Assembly (NCBI GenBank): GCA_964450715.1
Contig: CAYVFC010000020.1
Span: forward strand, 15,292-79,291
Length of the DNA stretch: 64,000 bases
Direction of reading: 5' to 3'
Source of the DNA: CAYVFC01 sp964450715
GTDB taxonomy: Bacteria > Myxococcota_A > Polyangia > Polyangiales > JAFGIB01
Both the position numbers and the translations under genes were made by a program. The notes beneath the pieces are model-generated. The model was not told where the DNA came from. It saw only the letters and a list, made by a program, of their open reading frames with translations, and ran no database searches. The first letter of the stretch is position 1; each line of letters starts with the position of its first letter. Below are positions 60,454 to 64,000 of the stretch, in pieces.

Positions 60454-61419
60454 ATGAAAAGTTTCGTTACAGGAGGTTCAGGGTTCATCGGAAGCAATCT
60501 CATAACCAAGCTCATCGATGAGGGCTTCGAGGTTCTGGCTATGGCGAGATCGGAAGAAGCAGCGAACACGGTCAAAAGCCTTGGGGCTATACCGATCTCG
60601 GTAGATATGACAGAGACTGATCGTTTGGGGAATGATCTCGAAGGTTGTTCAGCGGTTTTTCATCTGGCTACCCCGACTGATTTCTCGAAAGGCTACGATT
60701 ATTTTTACCAAGTAAACGTAACCGGAACCGAAAAGCTGATCGAGGCCTCCAAGAAAGCGAAAGTGCCGCGATTCATCTATGTCAGCACAGCGGCAATTAT
60801 TCTCCGAGGCAAACCTGTTTATGACGCAGACGAAAGCCTGACCTTTGCTGGCCTGCCACGAGGAAACTATCGAAGAACCAAAATACTGGCCGAAGAAGTT
60901 GTCCTGAAAAACAATTCGGCAGGATTTGAGACGGTAATCTTACGACCTCCCCTGGTGTGGGGAAAAGGTAGCGTCGTGAAGTTACTCGTGAAGCTCCGCA
61001 AGGAAAATAAACTTGCCTGGTTTAATCAAGGAAACTACAGGATCGCCATCATCCACGTCAAAAACCTCTGTCAGGCGATTTTCGCGGCCTTCAAAAATGG
61101 AAGGCCGGGCGAAATGTATTACGTGATCGATAAGGAGCATGTCCTTTTCAGGGACTTTTTGACACGCGTTCTTGCGACCCAGGGGCTTGCCCCCCCCGAG
61201 AGGAACATAAATCGAAACCTGGCCTTGGCTTTGGGTTACGTTGTTCCCGTGTTCTGGAAGCTAATGAAGAAAGCAGGACCCCCGCCCATGGATGCGGAGT
61301 TCGTTCATATGCAGGCGACCGAGTACACCATATCGGACAAGAAGGCCCGAGAAGAATTGGGATACGAGGACGTCGTTACACTTGAAGAAGGATTGGAAGA
61401 GTTGAGAGCTGGTTTTTAA
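60454..61419 (+). CDS. NAD-dependent epimerase/dehydratase (extended SDR)
   Basis: 321 residues: MKSFVTGGSGFIGSNLITKL has the NAD-binding GxxGxxG; FHLATPTDF, VNVTGTEKLIEASKK, the Ser of YVSTAAI and YRRTK (YxxxK) give the active site; ILRPPLVWGKGS follows. This layout fits sterol-dehydrogenase-like and epimerase-like extended SDRs; the substrate is unknown. GGAGGA lies eight bases before the ATG. Base composition is visibly poorer in GC than the flanks (A-rich codons such as AAA, GAA, ATA), suggesting recent transfer. The DUF169 gene follows after 24 bp. Confidence 0.9.
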   Translation: MKSFVTGGSGFIGSNLITKLIDEGFEVLAMARSEEAANTVKSLGAIPISVDMTETDRLGNDLEGCSAVFHLATPTDFSKGYDYFYQVNVTGTEKLIEASKKAKVPRFIYVSTAAIILRGKPVYDADESLTFAGLPRGNYRRTKILAEEVVLKNNSAGFETVILRPPLVWGKGSVVKLLVKLRKENKLAWFNQGNYRIAIIHVKNLCQAIFAAFKNGRPGEMYYVIDKEHVLFRDFLTRVLATQGLAPPERNINRNLALALGYVVPVFWKLMKKAGPPPMDAEFVHMQATEYTISDKKAREELGYEDVVTLEEGLEELRAGF

Positions 61420-61443
61420 GCCTCGAACGAGGGAGGCGGTCAC

Positions 61444-62190
61444 ATGCGTAGCCGTATAACGGAAGCCCTGGCGTTGAAACACTCGCCCGTGGCTGTTGTG
61501 TTAACGGACACAAAACCAGAGCCCGCCACGCAGTTCAAGGAAGGCAAGATGGGTTGCGTTGGTGCCATGCTGTACGCAGCCGCCAAGGGTCGGGTCGCGG
61601 TCTTCGATCGAAAGACCTGGGGCTGTCCGGGCGGAGGAACGGGGCTCGGGTTCGGGAACTGCTACGTCGGCTTCCCGATCGATCGCCTACTCTCGACCGG
61701 AGGGAAGGCCGAGTTGCCGAACGGCGGCGCCTTCGACATGGGCGAGGGAGAGCGTTTCTTCGAGAGCCCCGAGGTGGCCGATCGCTGGGCGAACGCTCTG
61801 CCGTACCACGATGTGCCGACCGAGTTCATCGTCTTCAAGCCTCTCGATAAGGTAGAGGAGGGAGAGGATGCCTCGCTGGTCCTGATGTTCGTCAATCCGG
61901 ACCAGGTCTCCGCACTGGTAACGCTGGCCGGGTTTCGCCGCGGGGTGACCGACCCGGCTGTGTCCCCATGGGGAGCCGCATGTCAGTCGATCCTGTTCGC
62001 CTACGCGGAAGCCGAGAGCGATAATCCGCGCGGAGTCATCGGCTTCTTCGATATTTCGCAGCGGGGCAAGATCGATAGAGAGCTTCTGTCCTTCACGATG
62101 CCGTACTCCCTGTATCTCCGGATGGAGGCGAGCGTCGATGACAGCTTCCTGAGCACGGCCACATGGCAAAAGCTGCGCGAGCGGTGGTAG
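61444..62190 (+). CDS. DUF169 family protein
   Basis: 248 residues: ALALKHSPVAVVLTDTKPEP, EGKMGCVGAMLYAAAKGRVA and DRKTWGCPGGGTGLGFGN (conserved Cys and Gly of DUF169), then AFDMGEGERFFESPEVADRW, VFKPLDKV and CQSILFAYAEAESDNPRGVI. DUF169 is found in many anaerobes and methanogens, often near redox or metal genes, with no known activity. GAGGGAGGCG precedes the ATG. High GC, unlike the epimerase gene before it, so the two may have different origins in spite of the short spacing. Confidence 0.85.
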   Translation: MRSRITEALALKHSPVAVVLTDTKPEPATQFKEGKMGCVGAMLYAAAKGRVAVFDRKTWGCPGGGTGLGFGNCYVGFPIDRLLSTGGKAELPNGGAFDMGEGERFFESPEVADRWANALPYHDVPTEFIVFKPLDKVEEGEDASLVLMFVNPDQVSALVTLAGFRRGVTDPAVSPWGAACQSILFAYAEAESDNPRGVIGFFDISQRGKIDRELLSFTMPYSLYLRMEASVDDSFLSTATWQKLRERW

Positions 62191-62554
62191 GCATCGTGCT
62201 GCGACGGAGGGTCCGCAGGACCCGAGTACACGACGCCGCAGATCACCTCGCCCCGCCCGCGAGACGACGGGAACACGAATGAGACGAGCCCTGATGCTCA
62301 AAGGTCTCCATGCGTCGAGCACCGCCAATCCGCTGGCCGCAAGTGACCAAAGTGTTTGCTTTCGCGGCCAAACGCCCGGTACCGCCTCCGCTCCCATGGA
62401 AATCCGTGGCGATACGAACGTATTACTATCTAGCGAGAACGTTCCGCCGCAATACCCCGCTTCGTAATCTTCGATTCTTACGTGCTGTGTACCGACCGAA
62501 ACTTCCTGGGATGGCGCAGCGTTCTTCTTGCGTTTTTGCATCGGAGGCCTTGTC
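62191..62554. other. Intergenic stretch with no recognisable gene
   Basis: 364 bp without a convincing frame. Short open frames here have no ribosome site or family match. The GGAGG at 62543-62547 belongs to the next gene. No hairpin or repeat stands out. Confidence 0.5.
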
Positions 62555-63655
62555 GTGAACGATAGGTTGTATCTTCTGGTAATCGCGTTGGGATTGCTGA
62601 CCGCCATCGCCTGCGGGGGCAGTGACGATGACACCGGCGAGGTCGCCGGCTCGGGGCCCGCGTCCGGTTTCAACGGCGGTGAGGCCGGAGGGATGGCCGG
62701 TACAGCCGGCAGTATCGCCGGTAGCGCGGGATCGGTAGACGCTGTAACGGGTGGGATCGGCGGCTCGATCGAGGCCGGTACGGGCGGCCTGGAGGCCGGC
62801 ATCGGCGGCATCGGGGCCGGTACGGGCGGCATCAGGGCCGGCACCGGCGGCATCGAGGCCGGTACGGGCGGCCTAGAGACGGGCACCGGCGGCATCGAGG
62901 CCGGTACGGGCGGATCAGATGCCGGCACCGGCGGTACAACGGATACGCTCGAGCGCCGCTGCCTTACCAGTGGAAGCCAGATCGTCCTGATCGGGGACTC
63001 CTACATCAACTGGATAACGCATACCTTCATTTCCGATATGAGTGAGGTGGTGGGGGTGCCGGTGCGCAACTACGCGGTCGGTGGCTTTTCGATGGCCTCG
63101 GGCGGCCTGGGACTGATACCGCCCCAGTTCGATCAAGCCATCGTCGACGACCCGGATATCCTGGTCGTCGTCATGACCGGCGGCGGCAACGATATCCTGA
63201 TCGCAGACGAAATAAGATTCCCCGGGGGTGGGAATTGCTCGAACGACCCCAATTCCGGCTCCACCCCCGTTTGTCAGGATATCGTGAACCTGGCGGTCGA
63301 CACCGCCGTCGAAAATATGGACAAGCTGGTCGTTGCCGGCATTCCAGATGTAATATATTTTTTTTACCCAGAGGTCCCACCAACCTGGTTGGGCTCGGAT
63401 CCCAACGGCATCCTCGGGTATGCAAGACCTCTCGCCAGGGCGGCCTGTGAAGATGCTTTTACCCGTACCGGCGGCGAGCTGACCTGTCACTTCGTCGACC
63501 TGCAGCCCGTGTTCGAAGGCCACCCGGAGTACTTCGCTGATGCCGACCTCCACCCGAATTCCACGGGTTCAGCCGCCATGGCGCAGGCGATCTGGGAAGC
63601 CATGGTCGACAACTGTATTGCGCAGCCCGAATCGAGCGGTTGTTGCATTCCGTGA
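62555..63655 (+). CDS. SGNH hydrolase lipoprotein with GTGG(I/L)EA tandem repeats
   Basis: 366 residues from GTG 62555, chosen because GGAGG lies seven bases upstream. The lipobox ends AIAC (Cys18). Residues about 40-130 are a Gly-rich linker of 7-residue units (GTGGIEA, GTGGLEA, GIGGIGA). The hydrolase domain has IVLIGDSYINW (nucleophile Ser), VVMTGGGND (Gly and Asn blocks) and DLHPNSTGSAAMAQ (Asp and His). This gives a complete SGNH tetrad on a flexible surface tether. Substrate unknown; esterase or acyl/acetyl-hydrolase activity is likely. Confidence 0.88.
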   Translation: MNDRLYLLVIALGLLTAIACGGSDDDTGEVAGSGPASGFNGGEAGGMAGTAGSIAGSAGSVDAVTGGIGGSIEAGTGGLEAGIGGIGAGTGGIRAGTGGIEAGTGGLETGTGGIEAGTGGSDAGTGGTTDTLERRCLTSGSQIVLIGDSYINWITHTFISDMSEVVGVPVRNYAVGGFSMASGGLGLIPPQFDQAIVDDPDILVVVMTGGGNDILIADEIRFPGGGNCSNDPNSGSTPVCQDIVNLAVDTAVENMDKLVVAGIPDVIYFFYPEVPPTWLGSDPNGILGYARPLARAACEDAFTRTGGELTCHFVDLQPVFEGHPEYFADADLHPNSTGSAAMAQAIWEAMVDNCIAQPESSGCCIP

Positions 63656-63688
63656 TCGGCAGGTTGCGTGAGCGATCCGGCGCATAGT

Positions 63689-64000
63689 CTACTGTTCACC
63701 CGGATCACCACCGTTACCTGGAGGTCGCGAGGGAAGGGCGCTGGCCGTGCGAAACTCGGCCGGCGTCGAGCCGGTCCAGCGACGGAAAGCATTGGTAAAG
63801 GCGAACGGTTGAGCGTACCCCAGCGGGTAGGCGATTTCGGTGACGCTGCGCGTTTCGTCGGCAAGGTAATCGCGGGCGAGGTCGCGCCGAACCGTCTCGC
63901 GTAGATCGGCGAAACCGGTGCCTTCTTCTAACAAACGGCGGCGCAGCCTTAGGAGGCACCGCAAAATAAACGATCCGGTTGCGGCCGCGTGGGCGGGCGC
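63689..64000 (-). CDS. AraC-family regulator, C-terminal DNA-binding part (cut by window edge)
   Basis: About 104 codons, open to the right edge. The double helix-turn-helix is clear: RRRLLEEGTGFADLRETVRR, DLARDYLADETRSVTEIAYP, LGYAQPFAFTNAFRRWTGST, PAEFRT. It lacks the usual MSPRTLQRR ahead of RRRLLEEG in the visible part (reads FILRCLLRLRRR), which may mean the N-terminus is disturbed. The target cannot be told. Convergent with the SGNH gene. Confidence 0.75.
   Translation of the reverse strand, partial: APAHAAATGSFILRCLLRLRRRLLEEGTGFADLRETVRRDLARDYLADETRSVTEIAYPLGYAQPFAFTNAFRRWTGSTPAEFRTASALPSRPPGNGGDPGEQ

Noticed and set aside
61687..62928. Minus-strand frame with Pro-rich repeats
   Set aside because: It is the mirror of the Gly-rich GTGG repeats of the SGNH lipoprotein and the DUF169 gene, with no start context.
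62700..62940. Regular repeats considered as CRISPR
   Set aside because: They are 21-bp in-frame coding repeats (7-residue units) without spacers. No other repeat-spacer pattern was seen in the window.

Overview
The window is high-GC DNA, probably from a Myxococcota-like (former deltaproteobacterial) bacterium, assembled as a draft scaffold with a 100-N gap at 59457-59556. The taxonomic hints are a TIGR02147/DUF4423 protein, secreted proteins with Gly-rich linkers, a vWA lipoprotein with a GWYYDDPN..PTRII ending, AgmX/GltJ-, AglT/GltE- and AgmU/GltD-like proteins, and many PAS kinases and sigma-54 activators. This placement is inference, because no rRNA is present.

Region 1 (1-8.6 kb) holds the N-terminal half of PutA, a kinase remnant, a TIGR02147 gene overlapping a small lipoprotein gene, a lipoprotein serpin with an intact inhibitory hinge, an SGNH hydrolase, and an outer-membrane protein translationally coupled to a metallophosphoesterase. 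Region 2 (8.8-22.5 kb) is a complete-looking redox module. Two NifX-like proteins and a sigma-54 activator precede an operon that merges Tmc and Hmc parts: TmcD, a cytochrome b, an HdrD-like CCG protein, a 16-heme cytochrome, a four-cluster Fe-S protein, an NrfD-type membrane protein and a 38-residue HmcD-like peptide. The operon runs on into a PAS histidine kinase, followed by a CheY-like receiver and a convergent paralogous kinase. The DNA shows a 12-bp-phased palindromic array and a GG-N10-GC promoter ahead of the operon, so activator, site and target can be read together.

Region 3 (22.7-29.7 kb) is a CzcCBA/CusCBA-type metal efflux operon with a Cys/His-rich leader gene and a lipoprotein tail gene. 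Region 4 (29.7-42.3 kb) is mostly cell-envelope genes: two beta-helix proteins, a vWA protein, an outer-membrane protein split by an (AG)8 repeat, an acyl-CoA dehydrogenase, a beta-barrel and a 1291-residue IPT/kelch lipoprotein.

Region 5 (42.8-54.4 kb) starts at an intact tRNA-Phe. Its 3' 47 bp recur at 44687 and 54378, and both downstream copies follow the same ~115-bp sequence. The DNA after copy 2 is a decayed version of the DNA after the real tRNA. This looks like two tandem tRNA-Phe elements with shared ends and no integrase of their own. The first (1.8 kb) carries a DUF433/DUF5615 toxin-antitoxin pair and a DUF2293 gene. The second (9.7 kb) carries Glt-like envelope proteins and an ECF sigma factor with a membrane partner. 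Region 6 (54.4-64 kb) is a patchwork: BrnTA, a MITE with a clean 8-bp target duplication, a dead transposase, a resolvase with two compensating frameshifts, a hybrid kinase, AAA ATPase fragments around the gap, a low-GC epimerase gene, a DUF169 gene, a Gly-repeat SGNH lipoprotein and the end of an AraC-type regulator.
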